Made by a program: the position numbers and the translations under genes. The notes beneath the pieces were generated by a model. The model was not told where the DNA came from, did no database searches, and saw only the letters and a list, made by a program, of their open reading frames with translations. From the NCBI RefSeq assembly GCF_018271975.1, contig NZ_JAGUCN010000016.1:62001-126000 (forward strand): a stretch of DNA of 64,000 nucleotides. Reading direction: 5' to 3'. The stretch's first letter is position 1. The number at the start of each line of letters is the position of its first letter. The stretch comes from Carboxylicivirga mesophila. GTDB lineage: Bacteria > Bacteroidota > Bacteroidia > Bacteroidales > Marinilabiliaceae. Shown piece after piece: positions 7,993 through 16,486 of this stretch.

Positions 7993-8022
7993 CAAAGTTA
8001 ATATTTCATACAAAAGAAGCAA
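7993..8022 (-). promoter_or_regulatory. Promoter of the S41 protease gene
   Basis: On the minus strand, TTG (8022-8020) and TAACTTTG (8000-7993) are separated by 19 bp, an excellent match to the Bacteroidota -33/-7 pattern. It lies about 85 bp before the start codon. A small hairpin, AGCAAG (8018-8023) with CTTGCT (8031-8036), overlaps the -33 element and is followed on the minus strand by a short T-rich tract, so it may also end the upstream pbpC transcript. Confidence 0.65.
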
Positions 8023-8108
8023 GGTGTCTGCTTGCTGTGCGATGGGACTTTAACTTATTATTAACCAAATAGGGTGCCTGAGTGTTCATTTGGAGGGGAT
8101 TGGCAATG

Positions 8109-10475
8109 CTATTGATGTTGTCCTTTTCCCATCGATTCAAAGCGCACAATACTTGAGTTACCGTCTTCATCGGTGATCAACAATGTGTGCCAGCCTTTCT
8201 CAGGTGCAATGGCCACCTGGTGATGGAACTGTGTTTCACCAATGTATTCGTTATCCAAATGCCAGAACAAACGTGATGAGGCCTTGCGATGTGTGGCTTT
8301 GCAGATGATGCGGCCCAGTTGACCATCCAGCTCAAGAGGGGCATATAACTGAGCGTTATTTCGCGGGTAGATAATATCAATGGCATGCTGTTGCTCTTGG
8401 CAGTCCGCTTTAAATGGCGGCAGTGGTTTATATAGCGGATTGCGTGACTGATAGTACCAGGCCATCACCGGCGGCAGTACAAACCAGCTCTTATGTTGCA
8501 TCAGGTGAGGCGGATAACAATCAGCATTGACACGGTATTTTTCATCGGCACTTAAATGTACTAAGTGATGGTATGGACACACAGGCACTTCGTGCTCAAT
8601 GTCTGGCAGGTACATTGTATCAACATCGGCACAATGCTGCGAGGCTTTAAAACCACTTTGTTTACAAACCAGGGCTGGTTGCATATCGTCATAAGGTATC
8701 TTAAACCATGATGTGGCAGGTAGCTGACGATACAATTCAAACATCACCGGGGCGGCTGCGCTACCGCCAATTATGCCAGGTCGACCTTCGCCACTGGCAT
8801 TACCAACCCAGACTCCAACTGTGTATTCAGGTGTAACACCTACCGCCCATGCATCACGAAACCCAAAGCTGGTGCCGGTTTTCCAGGCAATTTTACGGCC
8901 CGACGAAAAGTTCTCCCAGCCGGTTTCTTCTTCGGGTCGTTGCACGTTGGTTAATGCTTCAAAAGTGTAGTAGATAGATGAGGCTGATAGTACCGTTGCC
9001 TGAAAGCTATAACTATCATCAGGATGCTTTTCGTTTGTTTTTAGGCGAGCCAGACGTAAATCGGATACATTGTATTGGCTTGATGCAGAGCTGAAGGTGA
9101 GCAGGCTCCTGGCCATGGACGAATATACCGATGAGAGTTCGTACAGAGTTGTTTCGGCGCCACCCAGTATCAAGGATAAACCGTAGTGTGACGGGGCTTT
9201 ATTAATGGTGTTGATTCCCAGTTTCTTTAGAAGGTCATGAAATTTATCGGTGCCATATTCTTTTTGCAGGCGAACAAAGGGAACGTTTAGTGAGCGGGAG
9301 AGGGCCGTATGAGCTGGCACGGCGCCATCAAACTGCCGGCTGTAGTTTTTGGGTGAGAAGTCGCTGTAGTAGGTGGGGATATCGGCCATCAGCATGTGTG
9401 GCAAGAGCTGACCATTGTCTAATGCCCCGGCATATAAAAAGGGCTTAAGAGTGCTGCCACTGCTGCGTTTAGCTTGAATGATATCGACATCGTGCCCGCT
9501 GATGCTGGTGTTAAACGATGAATTGCCAACGTATGCCAGCACATCTCCGCTTTTATTATCGATAACAATAGCTGCCAGGTTATGTATTTCGTTGTGCCGG
9601 TATATACTGTAGAAATTCTCAACTATCTGGTTTGAAGTTTTCTGAATTTGTTGGTCAAGCGTGCTTCTGTAGCTGCTCTGACCATATCGATAACAAAGCG
9701 TATTGAGTAGATGAGGCGCCTCCTGGGGCAAAGCCAGTGGTTTATCAGGGAGTGGCTCGTCGCAGGCCAGCAGGTATTCGGTGGAGTCAATAATGTTGTT
9801 AGACAGTAGTTTATTGAGTAGCCTGTTACGCTTTTGCAGGAGCGCATCCCTGTTACGACCCGGATGAATTAGAGCCGGTGCGTTGGGTAATACGGCCAGT
9901 AAGGCCGATTCGCTCCAGGATAGGTGGTGTGCCGAACGGCCAAAGTAGCGCCAGGCGGCTGCTTCAATACCCACCACATTGCCTCCAAAGGGGGCATGAG
10001 CAGCATATAAAGAAAGTATTTCTTTTTTTGAATAACGACATTCCAGTCGTGTGGCCTGTATGGTCTCAATCAACTTATTCCACAGGGTGCGATTCCGATC
10101 AAACGCCAGACGAATCACCTGCATCGTCAGGGTACTTCCGCCACTTTTAACCTCACCGGCACGTATGTTCTGCCAGGTTGCCCGCAGGATGGAGACGGGA
10201 TTAAAGCCCGGGTGGTAATGGAAATATTCATCTTCGAAAAGGATAATGGACTGTGCAAACTTCGTCGGTACCGAATCGCCCGCTTCAAAGCGCCACTGAC
10301 CATCCCTGGCGATGTGTGCAGATAGTAGCTGACCGTCGTGTGAGTTGATGATTTTGGAGTATGGCTCATCAAACAATTGCTGTGGCAAACAAAAATAATA
10401 GCTAATAAGCAGGATAGGCACTAATGCCCAGAGGTGTTTTTTGCGGATGTTGAAGGCCTTTGTCATGGCATCCAA
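8109..10475 (-). CDS. pbpC: Penicillin-binding protein 1C (bifunctional peptidoglycan synthase)
   Basis: A 788-residue class A PBP. A transmembrane anchor (about 14-29) is followed by the GT51 glycosyltransferase with the catalytic-region motifs EDEYFHYHPGFN (81-92) and GGSTLTMQVIR (112-122). The transpeptidase has SxxK as STLK (341-344), SLN (395-397) and KTGT (532-535). The C-terminal extension with Cys-rich PALVCKQSGFKASQHC and the BiPBP_C beta domain marks PBP1C rather than PBP1A/B. It polymerises and cross-links peptidoglycan outside the membrane. In Escherichia coli pbpC neighbours the alpha-2-macroglobulin gene yfhM; here that homologue starts at 57530. Two ATGs three codons apart can start it. 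Confidence 0.95.
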   Translation of the reverse strand: MDAMTKAFNIRKKHLWALVPILLISYYFCLPQQLFDEPYSKIINSHDGQLLSAHIARDGQWRFEAGDSVPTKFAQSIILFEDEYFHYHPGFNPVSILRATWQNIRAGEVKSGGSTLTMQVIRLAFDRNRTLWNKLIETIQATRLECRYSKKEILSLYAAHAPFGGNVVGIEAAAWRYFGRSAHHLSWSESALLAVLPNAPALIHPGRNRDALLQKRNRLLNKLLSNNIIDSTEYLLACDEPLPDKPLALPQEAPHLLNTLCYRYGQSSYRSTLDQQIQKTSNQIVENFYSIYRHNEIHNLAAIVIDNKSGDVLAYVGNSSFNTSISGHDVDIIQAKRSSGSTLKPFLYAGALDNGQLLPHMLMADIPTYYSDFSPKNYSRQFDGAVPAHTALSRSLNVPFVRLQKEYGTDKFHDLLKKLGINTINKAPSHYGLSLILGGAETTLYELSSVYSSMARSLLTFSSASSQYNVSDLRLARLKTNEKHPDDSYSFQATVLSASSIYYTFEALTNVQRPEEETGWENFSSGRKIAWKTGTSFGFRDAWAVGVTPEYTVGVWVGNASGEGRPGIIGGSAAAPVMFELYRQLPATSWFKIPYDDMQPALVCKQSGFKASQHCADVDTMYLPDIEHEVPVCPYHHLVHLSADEKYRVNADCYPPHLMQHKSWFVLPPVMAWYYQSRNPLYKPLPPFKADCQEQQHAIDIIYPRNNAQLYAPLELDGQLGRIICKATHRKASSRLFWHLDNEYIGETQFHHQVAIAPEKGWHTLLITDEDGNSSIVRFESMGKGQHQ

Positions 10476-10537
10476 AATTATAAAACTTAGACCATTTTAA
10501 CATTGGAGTAGTTGCTATTATAATGAATTAGCCACAG

Positions 10538-10593
10538 TACAGGAATTATTAAGAAACAGATGTTACCAAATGATGATAACATCCGTTCCTGTA
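10538..10593 (-). terminator. Stem-loop between the TonB receptor gene and pbpC
   Basis: The outer arms TACAGGAA (10538-10545) and TTCCTGTA (10586-10593) enclose the inner arms GATGTTA (10559-10565) and TAACATC (10577-10583). Read on the minus strand, the inner stem is followed by TTTCTT. It lies just after the receptor stop codon, so it probably terminates that transcript; the large internal loop leaves some doubt. Confidence 0.55.
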
Positions 10594-10612
10594 TTGTTTT
10601 GCAAATAATTAA

Positions 10613-12853
10613 CTATAACCTTGCTACAAGTGTGACTATCATGCTTCTACAAGGTGCATTTATGGCATTGTTGGTGCCTTTTACTGAGCGGGTGAGGTGT
10701 TCGTAGTAGGTCTCATCCAGCAAATTATTGACAGCTACATTGACCTCAAGATACTTATTGATCTGGTAATTCAGTGAAACATCTATCAAACTGAAGGCTG
10801 GTGTTGCTGTTTCACCAAAACTTTCAGCAATGCGATCTTGCTTCAGTACGTGGCGGAAACTGATTTCCGGACGCAGTTGATTGTTGAGATAGTTACCAGA
10901 CAGCTTGTAACGGATATCCATCGGAGCAATTTCAGGGAGTGCCTCTTCCGTGTCTTTGTTTTTACCATAAGTATAAGCCAGGCTCAAGCGATGCTGCAAA
11001 TTCGCTGGCAGTTGCTGTAGCCATACCGCCTCAAAGCCCATCAGTTGTGCCTGGTCGATGTTGATGAACTGGCGCACGCCCGGACTGCTCGGCATTTTAG
11101 GCGATATATCATCACGAATTTCTGAGGAGATATAATCTTTAATAATGGCCATAAAACCAGTCAACTGAAGCTGAGTGCCTTTGTTTTGGTACTTCAGATT
11201 GAGATCCACCTGGTTGTTTTTTTCGGAAGACAATTCCGGGTTGCCAATCATCTCGTATGGGTCTACACCAACGGGTAAAAAGTTAATGTAGCGTTCAGTG
11301 ATGCTGCCACTTCGCTCGGCATGGCCAATCCATAGCTCCCCTGTCAGGTGCGGCAGTAACTGTCGGCTCACACCAAAACTTAAAGAGGTATTGAATGCCG
11401 TGGCATCCATCTCTGTGTAATGGGATGCAAAGTTTGCATCCGGCTTATCTGCATCGGCCTGGTTGTATTCCAATCGGGCCGAGTAGGTGAGTTGCCACTG
11501 CTTATAAGTATTTTGGAACTCTGCAAAAGCCGCCAGCTTATTGATGTAAGCATCCTGCCAAACATTATCGTAGACTGTATTACCCGTGCTGGGCCCCATT
11601 AAAAAATGACGGCTGCGCTCGCCTTCGGCTTTATCTGCTCTGAAGTCCATACCCGCATACAGCTGATTGCTGCCAAAGAGCCAGTGACCTTCTGTTCGGC
11701 CGCCGTAATTGTAGGTTTTGGCTGCCGTAACCGCATCCACATTGCGTGGCTCAATCATTTTATCGTAATTATCCATCAGGTGATCCACATAGGTGGCATA
11801 CAGGTTAGTGCGCCATGCTTTTAGCTTTTTGTCGAAAAGGATGCTGTGTTGTAAGCTGGTTAACCAGGTGTCATCTTCACGCAGGTCCATTGGCAATGCC
11901 GGAAAATCTACATCCTTGGCATAGTTGCGACTGACATTAACGCGAATATTTTGCGCATCGCTCAATTTGAAACTCATTAATGACCCAAAATTATTGCGGT
12001 AAAAGGATGAAAGTACTTCGTTGCCATCGCCATCTTCATAATTTCCGCCGTCGGAAAGAGAACCAAACAGTTTAATGTCGTAGGATTTACCGGATAGTCC
12101 AACCAAGGCCTCGCTTCTGTAAATGGTGCCATTGGATTCGTAACTGCCCGAAAGTCGACCTGTGACGGCTGTTTCGTCTGTGTAATTGGGGGCTTCTGTC
12201 TGAAAGTTGATAGTGCCGCCTAAAGCGCTACCGTAGCGCAGTGAGTAAGGGCCTTTCAGCACAGTTATTTGCGACAGCATATTAACCGGCATCTGGCTGC
12301 TGGGCGGGTCCATCCGGTTAGGACATGCCGCATTGGCACTCTGGGCGCCATCCAGCACAATGTTTAATTGTTCGTATTTAAAACCCCGTAACACGGGAAC
12401 GAAGCCGTAATTGCCACTTTTACGGATGAGTGCTATCTCTGGTATTTGAGAGAGCACATCGGCGGCATCATGTGCCAGACGATTTTGATTATTAAAGGAT
12501 ATGGACAATGAATCAGCAGCCGGCCGGTGTAAAGCGATGATACTGACTGGTTGCAGTTCGAATTGCTGCTTTGATAAAACCAATTGTCCTGATTGGAATA
12601 TGGATGCCATTTGCTGTGCATCCAATACTAAAACACCATACTGCAGGTGAGATAGAGTCAGGCTCGATTGATGGTCATTGTTAATGGTAATTGTACCATT
12701 GATATCACTGATGCCTTGCTGCCGGCCATATTGATAGGTAGCGTTGTTAACAGGTATATTTTGCTGCTTATCAATAAGCTGAATGGATTGGGCATAGGAC
12801 TGAGAGGAGATGGTACACAGCAGTACCACCACGAATAAAATGAATTGCTTCAT
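10613..12853 (-). CDS. TonB-dependent outer-membrane receptor, probably for copper
   Basis: A 746-residue receptor: signal peptide (1-21), carboxypeptidase-like regulatory domain (about 25-95), plug domain (about 110-220) and a beta-barrel ending in an aromatic-poor final strand (MIVTLVARL). The plug carries LDGAQSANAACPNRMDPPSS; C177 and M181 form the CxxxM motif that binds Cu(I) in the OprC/NosA copper receptors. The second OprC element, HxM, is not exact here (HFLM is present), so copper is a good but unproven substrate. The small cysteine protein gene 90 bp upstream on the same strand belongs to a family often found beside metal receptors in Bacteroidota, and the two are probably co-transcribed. 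A terminator follows. Confidence 0.88.
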   Translation of the reverse strand: MKQFILFVVVLLCTISSQSYAQSIQLIDKQQNIPVNNATYQYGRQQGISDINGTITINNDHQSSLTLSHLQYGVLVLDAQQMASIFQSGQLVLSKQQFELQPVSIIALHRPAADSLSISFNNQNRLAHDAADVLSQIPEIALIRKSGNYGFVPVLRGFKYEQLNIVLDGAQSANAACPNRMDPPSSQMPVNMLSQITVLKGPYSLRYGSALGGTINFQTEAPNYTDETAVTGRLSGSYESNGTIYRSEALVGLSGKSYDIKLFGSLSDGGNYEDGDGNEVLSSFYRNNFGSLMSFKLSDAQNIRVNVSRNYAKDVDFPALPMDLREDDTWLTSLQHSILFDKKLKAWRTNLYATYVDHLMDNYDKMIEPRNVDAVTAAKTYNYGGRTEGHWLFGSNQLYAGMDFRADKAEGERSRHFLMGPSTGNTVYDNVWQDAYINKLAAFAEFQNTYKQWQLTYSARLEYNQADADKPDANFASHYTEMDATAFNTSLSFGVSRQLLPHLTGELWIGHAERSGSITERYINFLPVGVDPYEMIGNPELSSEKNNQVDLNLKYQNKGTQLQLTGFMAIIKDYISSEIRDDISPKMPSSPGVRQFINIDQAQLMGFEAVWLQQLPANLQHRLSLAYTYGKNKDTEEALPEIAPMDIRYKLSGNYLNNQLRPEISFRHVLKQDRIAESFGETATPAFSLIDVSLNYQINKYLEVNVAVNNLLDETYYEHLTRSVKGTNNAINAPCRSMIVTLVARL

Positions 12854-12943
12854 GTGTGAATTTACTTGTGATTAAACGAATGTAATGTTGGTGTACAAGC
12901 CAATGTTACTCGCTGATGAGGATTGGCAGGTACAAAAAGATGT

Positions 12944-13318
12944 TTACATCATTCGTTTTTGTGGCGGATGAAATACATCACTGATAAATGAGTTGACAAG
13001 CTGACATGGCAGCTCTTTATAGCGAATAGTTGTGTGGACTGACTTAAGTTGAGTTTTGATGTTTTCGAGCGGGAACAAGTCAATCAGTAGCTTTTCTCTT
13101 GATTGATTGGGGTTGCTTTCCTCTTGCTCATTCTGCTGCTCCATTTGTTTTTTCAAATGGCAACAACCCTGGCAGGTATTGTTTTCAACCTCTTTTTGAA
13201 CACACAGGTTTTGGGCGATGTAATCCTGGTTGATTTTAAACACCAGCAGGGTAAAGCTGTCCTGCATAGTGGCAATGAGGCTAACCAGAACGAGTAATAT
13301 GTCAATGCTGTACTTCAA
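12944..13318 (-). CDS. Small membrane-anchored cysteine protein next to the copper-type receptor
   Basis: A 124-residue protein with one N-terminal hydrophobic segment (SIDILLVLVSLIA) followed by the family signature FKINQDYIAQNLCVQKEVEN, then TCQGCCHLKKQM, a Gln/Glu/Asn-rich linker and a short C-terminal domain. Relatives in Bacteroidota have the same layout (INQ..IA..LC, then C.G.CHLKKQ) and commonly precede TonB receptor genes. The cysteines and histidine suggest metal binding, which is inference. The TTG at 13318 gives the family-like N-terminus; a more distant ATG at 13423 would overlap the gene remnant on the other strand, and the ATG further in would lose the membrane segment. A terminator-like hairpin lies directly at this start. 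Confidence 0.68.
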   Translation of the reverse strand: MKYSIDILLVLVSLIATMQDSFTLLVFKINQDYIAQNLCVQKEVENNTCQGCCHLKKQMEQQNEQEESNPNQSREKLLIDLFPLENIKTQLKSVHTTIRYKELPCQLVNSFISDVFHPPQKRMM

Positions 13319-13360
13319 AAAAAATGGATGTGCTTTGCTCGTATTAACAAAGTCACATCC
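13316..13360 (-). promoter_or_regulatory. Terminator-like leader hairpin (candidate attenuator)
   Basis: On the plus strand, GGATGTGCTTTG (13326-13337) and CAAAGTCACATCC (13348-13360) are complementary with a single bulged base and a ten-base loop. On the minus strand the stem is followed by A and then eight T residues ending exactly at the TTG start of the downstream gene. The fold and T-run have the form of an intrinsic terminator, yet no minus-strand gene precedes it. It may act as an attenuator in the leader of the metal-receptor transcript; that function is inferred. Confidence 0.5.
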
Positions 13361-13400
13361 ATATATGTTTTTATGCTTGTCAGGATTTAAAAATAACACC

Positions 13401-13520
13401 AGGCAAGTGGATTTTGAATTCACTACAGGTGATGATGTTTCAGATTATACAATTATAATAACCGGGATTAACGAGAACGGCCAAAAAGAAACCGTTTACG
13501 AATCATTCAGAGTGGAATAG
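13401..13520 (+). pseudogene. C-terminal remnant of a large exported protein
   Basis: A frame ending at TAG 13520 encodes VDFEFTTGDDVSDYTIIITG, then INENGQKETVYESFRVE. This matches the general pattern of the last strand domain of large MG2/TonB-plug proteins in Bacteroidota (FEFTTSDDLSDYTI.IEGI..G). Upstream in the same frame the peptide is unlike that family and has no sensible start, so the 5' part of the gene appears lost. The family comparison is from memory of the pattern and needs a search. Confidence 0.45.
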
Positions 13521-13555
13521 TAAAAGCAATCATTAAAAAGATTCTTTATTCTTTC

Positions 13556-13563
13556 TACATTTG
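13556..13563 (+). promoter_or_regulatory. -7 box before nadB
   Basis: TACATTTG is an exact TAnnTTTG match 22 bp before the nadB ATG. The region about 19 bp further upstream is AT-rich without a clear TTG. Confidence 0.5.
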
Positions 13564-13585
13564 TAGTCAGTACAAAGAATTTCTG

Positions 13586-15157
13586 ATGAGAAGACAATAT
13601 GATTTTTTGGTGATTGGTTCGGGTATTGCAGGTCTTAGCTATGCGCTAAAAGTGGCAAAACATGGTTCGGTGGCTGTTATTAGTAAAACTGAACTTAAAG
13701 AGACCAATACTGCTTATGCTCAGGGAGGTATTTCTTCTGTAACCTATGCGCCCGATTCATTTGAGAAACACATTGAGGATACCTTGATTGCCGGAGACGG
13801 CGTGTGCGACTTTGAAGCCGTTAAAAAGGTGGTGGAAGAAGCGCCGGAACAAATCAATCAGCTACTTAAATGGGGAACTAACTTCGATAAGAATGAAGAA
13901 GGACGTTTTGATTTGCATCGGGAAGGTGGACACTCCGAGTTTCGCATTCTTCATCATAAAGATAATACGGGTGCTGAAATTCAGCGAGCCTTAATCGATG
14001 AGGTAAAGAATCACCCGTCCATTGCTGTTTTCGAAAATCATTTTGCTGTCGATGTGATTACGCAGCATCACCTGGGTAAAGTAACTGAGCCCTGGATGCG
14101 TGATATTGAGTGTTATGGCGCCTATGTGCTCAATAAGGATAAAGGCAGCATTGAAACTTTTCTGGCCAAAACAACAATGATGGCAACAGGCGGTATTGGC
14201 AGTGTGTACCAAACAACCACCAACCCGCTTATTGCTACCGGCGATGGCATTGCCATGGTGTTTAGGGCCAAGGGTATTATTGAAAACATGGAGTTTGTGC
14301 AGTTTCATCCAACAGCTCTTTATAATTTGTCGGAGCGACCATCCTTTTTAATTACCGAAGCCATGCGTGGCTATGGCGGTATCCTGCGTCGACAGAATGG
14401 TGAAGAGTTTATGCAAAACTATGATGAGCGTGGTTGCCTGGCACCCCGCGACATCGTTGCCCGGGCCATCGATAATGAACTTAAAAACCGTGGCGAAGAG
14501 TTTGTTTACCTGGATGTAACCCATAAACCGGCGGAAGAAACGCGTGAACATTTTCCGAATATCTACCAAAAGTGTTTATCGCAGGGCATTGATATTACCA
14601 AAGATATGATACCTGTTGTGCCAGCAGCTCACTATCTGTGTGGCGGTATTAAGGTGGATTTGAAGGGACGCAGCTCTATCAATAACCTTTATGCTGCAGG
14701 AGAGTGCTCTTGTACCGGTTTGCATGGGGCTAATCGTTTGGCCAGTAATTCACTCATTGAAGCATTGGTTTTCTCTAATGCTGCCGCAATTGATGCTGCT
14801 AAAAACATCAAACATATAGAATTTAATCAGCGTATACCCGACTGGAACGATGAAGGAACTTCACACCCTGAGGAGATGATACTCATAACGCAGTCTAACA
14901 AAGAGGTGCAGCAAATTATGAGTAAGTACGTGGGGATTGTCCGCTCAAAAATCCGGCTAAACCGTGCTTACGATCGTCTTGAGGTGTTGTATCGCGAGAC
15001 GGAGGCTCTGTACCAGTCATCCAAGGTGTCGGAGAAGATATGCCATTTACGCAATAAAATTAATGTGGGTTACCTGATTATAAAAATGGCACGTAAACGA
15101 AAGGAAAGCCGGGGCTTACATTATAATATTGATTTTCCTGATAAGCTTGAAGATTAA
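13586..15157 (+). CDS. nadB: L-aspartate oxidase
   Basis: A 523-residue flavoprotein that oxidises L-aspartate to iminoaspartate, the first step of NAD synthesis; NadA then uses the product. The N-terminal FAD-binding motif is VIGSGIAGLSYALKV, followed by the fumarate-reductase/succinate-dehydrogenase-like core (TNTAYAQGGIS, VQFHPTALYN, ITEAMRGYGG, LYAAGECSCTGLHGANRLAS). The C-terminal three-helix domain (IRLNRAYDRLEVLYRE) completes the family length. nadA and nadC are not in the window. The ATG at 13586 is 22 bp after an exact -7 box. Two glycosyltransferase genes follow closely and may be read from the same promoter although their functions are unrelated. Confidence 0.96.
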   Translation: MRRQYDFLVIGSGIAGLSYALKVAKHGSVAVISKTELKETNTAYAQGGISSVTYAPDSFEKHIEDTLIAGDGVCDFEAVKKVVEEAPEQINQLLKWGTNFDKNEEGRFDLHREGGHSEFRILHHKDNTGAEIQRALIDEVKNHPSIAVFENHFAVDVITQHHLGKVTEPWMRDIECYGAYVLNKDKGSIETFLAKTTMMATGGIGSVYQTTTNPLIATGDGIAMVFRAKGIIENMEFVQFHPTALYNLSERPSFLITEAMRGYGGILRRQNGEEFMQNYDERGCLAPRDIVARAIDNELKNRGEEFVYLDVTHKPAEETREHFPNIYQKCLSQGIDITKDMIPVVPAAHYLCGGIKVDLKGRSSINNLYAAGECSCTGLHGANRLASNSLIEALVFSNAAAIDAAKNIKHIEFNQRIPDWNDEGTSHPEEMILITQSNKEVQQIMSKYVGIVRSKIRLNRAYDRLEVLYRETEALYQSSKVSEKICHLRNKINVGYLIIKMARKRKESRGLHYNIDFPDKLED

Positions 15158-15217
15158 TAGGTTTGGTTGGTTTGTCAGAATTACTACTTTTATGGGCTGA
15201 AAACCAGAACTACTAAA

Positions 15218-16480
15218 TTGAAAATTCTTCAAATAAATAAAACAGATGCAGGCGGTGGTGCCGCAGTGGCCGCCAATCGACTCAATCGGGCGCTTCGTAA
15301 TAATGGTGTTGAATCAAAGTTGTTGGTTCAGGATTTACGACGCGACGAAGAAGGTGTGTATGCTGTTGATAAGGGCTTTGCCTACAGGCAAAAAGCCTTT
15401 GCTCGATTTACCTGGGAACGCTTGACATTTCTTCCATATGAGCGCAATGCATCTGTCCGTTTTGCCTTCTCGCCAGCTAATACCGGCATTGACATTTCAC
15501 AACATCCACTGGTTCAGGAGGCTGATGTTATTCATTTACATTGGGTCAATCAGGGGTTTTTGTCCATTGAGACTTTAGGGAAGTTGCTGTCATCAGGGAA
15601 GCCGGTCGTTTGGACTCAACACGATATGTGGAGTTTCACAGGAGGATGTCATTATGCCGGTACCTGCCTTGAATTTTTAGAATTCTGCTCCTATTGTCCG
15701 TTTCTGAAAAAGCCTGGTAAAAAAGATTTATCAGCACAACTCTTTGCAAAGAAACGGAAAATATACAATGAAGCCCCTTTAAGTATTGTTGCATGTAGTA
15801 AGTGGTTAAGAACTCTTTCACAGGAAAGTAAATTGTTAAGAAGAAAGAGTTTCTACAATATTCCTAATCCCATAGACACCAGCTTTTATGCACCTCGCAA
15901 TAGACAGGAAGCACGAGAGCGATTACAACTGCCACAGGATAAAAAGCTATTGTTATTTGGTGCTGCCAACGTTAATGATCCCCGCAAAGGGATGCGCTAT
16001 TTCATTGAGGCACTCAGCATTTTGGCCGAGAACTTTCCCCTGGTTAAGGAAGAGACTGAGCTGGTGGTATTTGGCAAAATGAATGCTGAAACAGCCAAGT
16101 TGTTTCCGTTTAAAACGCACTCGTTTAAGTTTGTTTCTAATCCTGATACCTTGGTTGATTTGTACAGCGCTTCAGACTGTTATGTGTTGCCATCGTTGCA
16201 GGATAATTTACCCAATACGGTGATGGAGTCATTGGCATGTGGTACACCAGTTGTTGGTTTTAGTATTGGTGGCGTGCCAGAAATGGTTACGCATAATCAA
16301 TCGGGCTATCTGGCTGAAGTGAAGAACTCGCTCAGTCTGGCAACAGGCATTTATGAAGCGCTTTTTATTGCCGATCAGGAAATGCTTAGGAGCCATGCGC
16401 GCCAAAAAGCCCTTGACTGTTATGCCGAAAAGGTAGTGGCCGGGCAGTATATTGACTTGTACAAATCATTATTAAAGTAG
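15218..16480 (+). CDS. GT4 glycosyltransferase (WcaC-like)
   Basis: About 420 residues in the GT-B fold. The N-terminal domain begins KILQINKTDAGGGAAVAANR, and the segment VVWTQHDMWSFTGGCHYAGTC is typical of colanic-acid WcaC-type transferases. The C-terminal domain has the donor-site segment VLPSLQDNLPNTVMESLACG and GTPVVGFSIGGVPEMV. It likely adds a sugar from a nucleotide donor to a lipid-linked glycan on the inner face of the membrane. The TTG at 15218 is chosen because it gives the standard KILQIN N-terminus; a TTG at 15167 adds 17 unlike residues. It is followed at once by a GT2 gene. Confidence 0.88.
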   Translation: MKILQINKTDAGGGAAVAANRLNRALRNNGVESKLLVQDLRRDEEGVYAVDKGFAYRQKAFARFTWERLTFLPYERNASVRFAFSPANTGIDISQHPLVQEADVIHLHWVNQGFLSIETLGKLLSSGKPVVWTQHDMWSFTGGCHYAGTCLEFLEFCSYCPFLKKPGKKDLSAQLFAKKRKIYNEAPLSIVACSKWLRTLSQESKLLRRKSFYNIPNPIDTSFYAPRNRQEARERLQLPQDKKLLLFGAANVNDPRKGMRYFIEALSILAENFPLVKEETELVVFGKMNAETAKLFPFKTHSFKFVSNPDTLVDLYSASDCYVLPSLQDNLPNTVMESLACGTPVVGFSIGGVPEMVTHNQSGYLAEVKNSLSLATGIYEALFIADQEMLRSHARQKALDCYAEKVVAGQYIDLYKSLLK

Positions 16481-16486
16481 AAGTTG

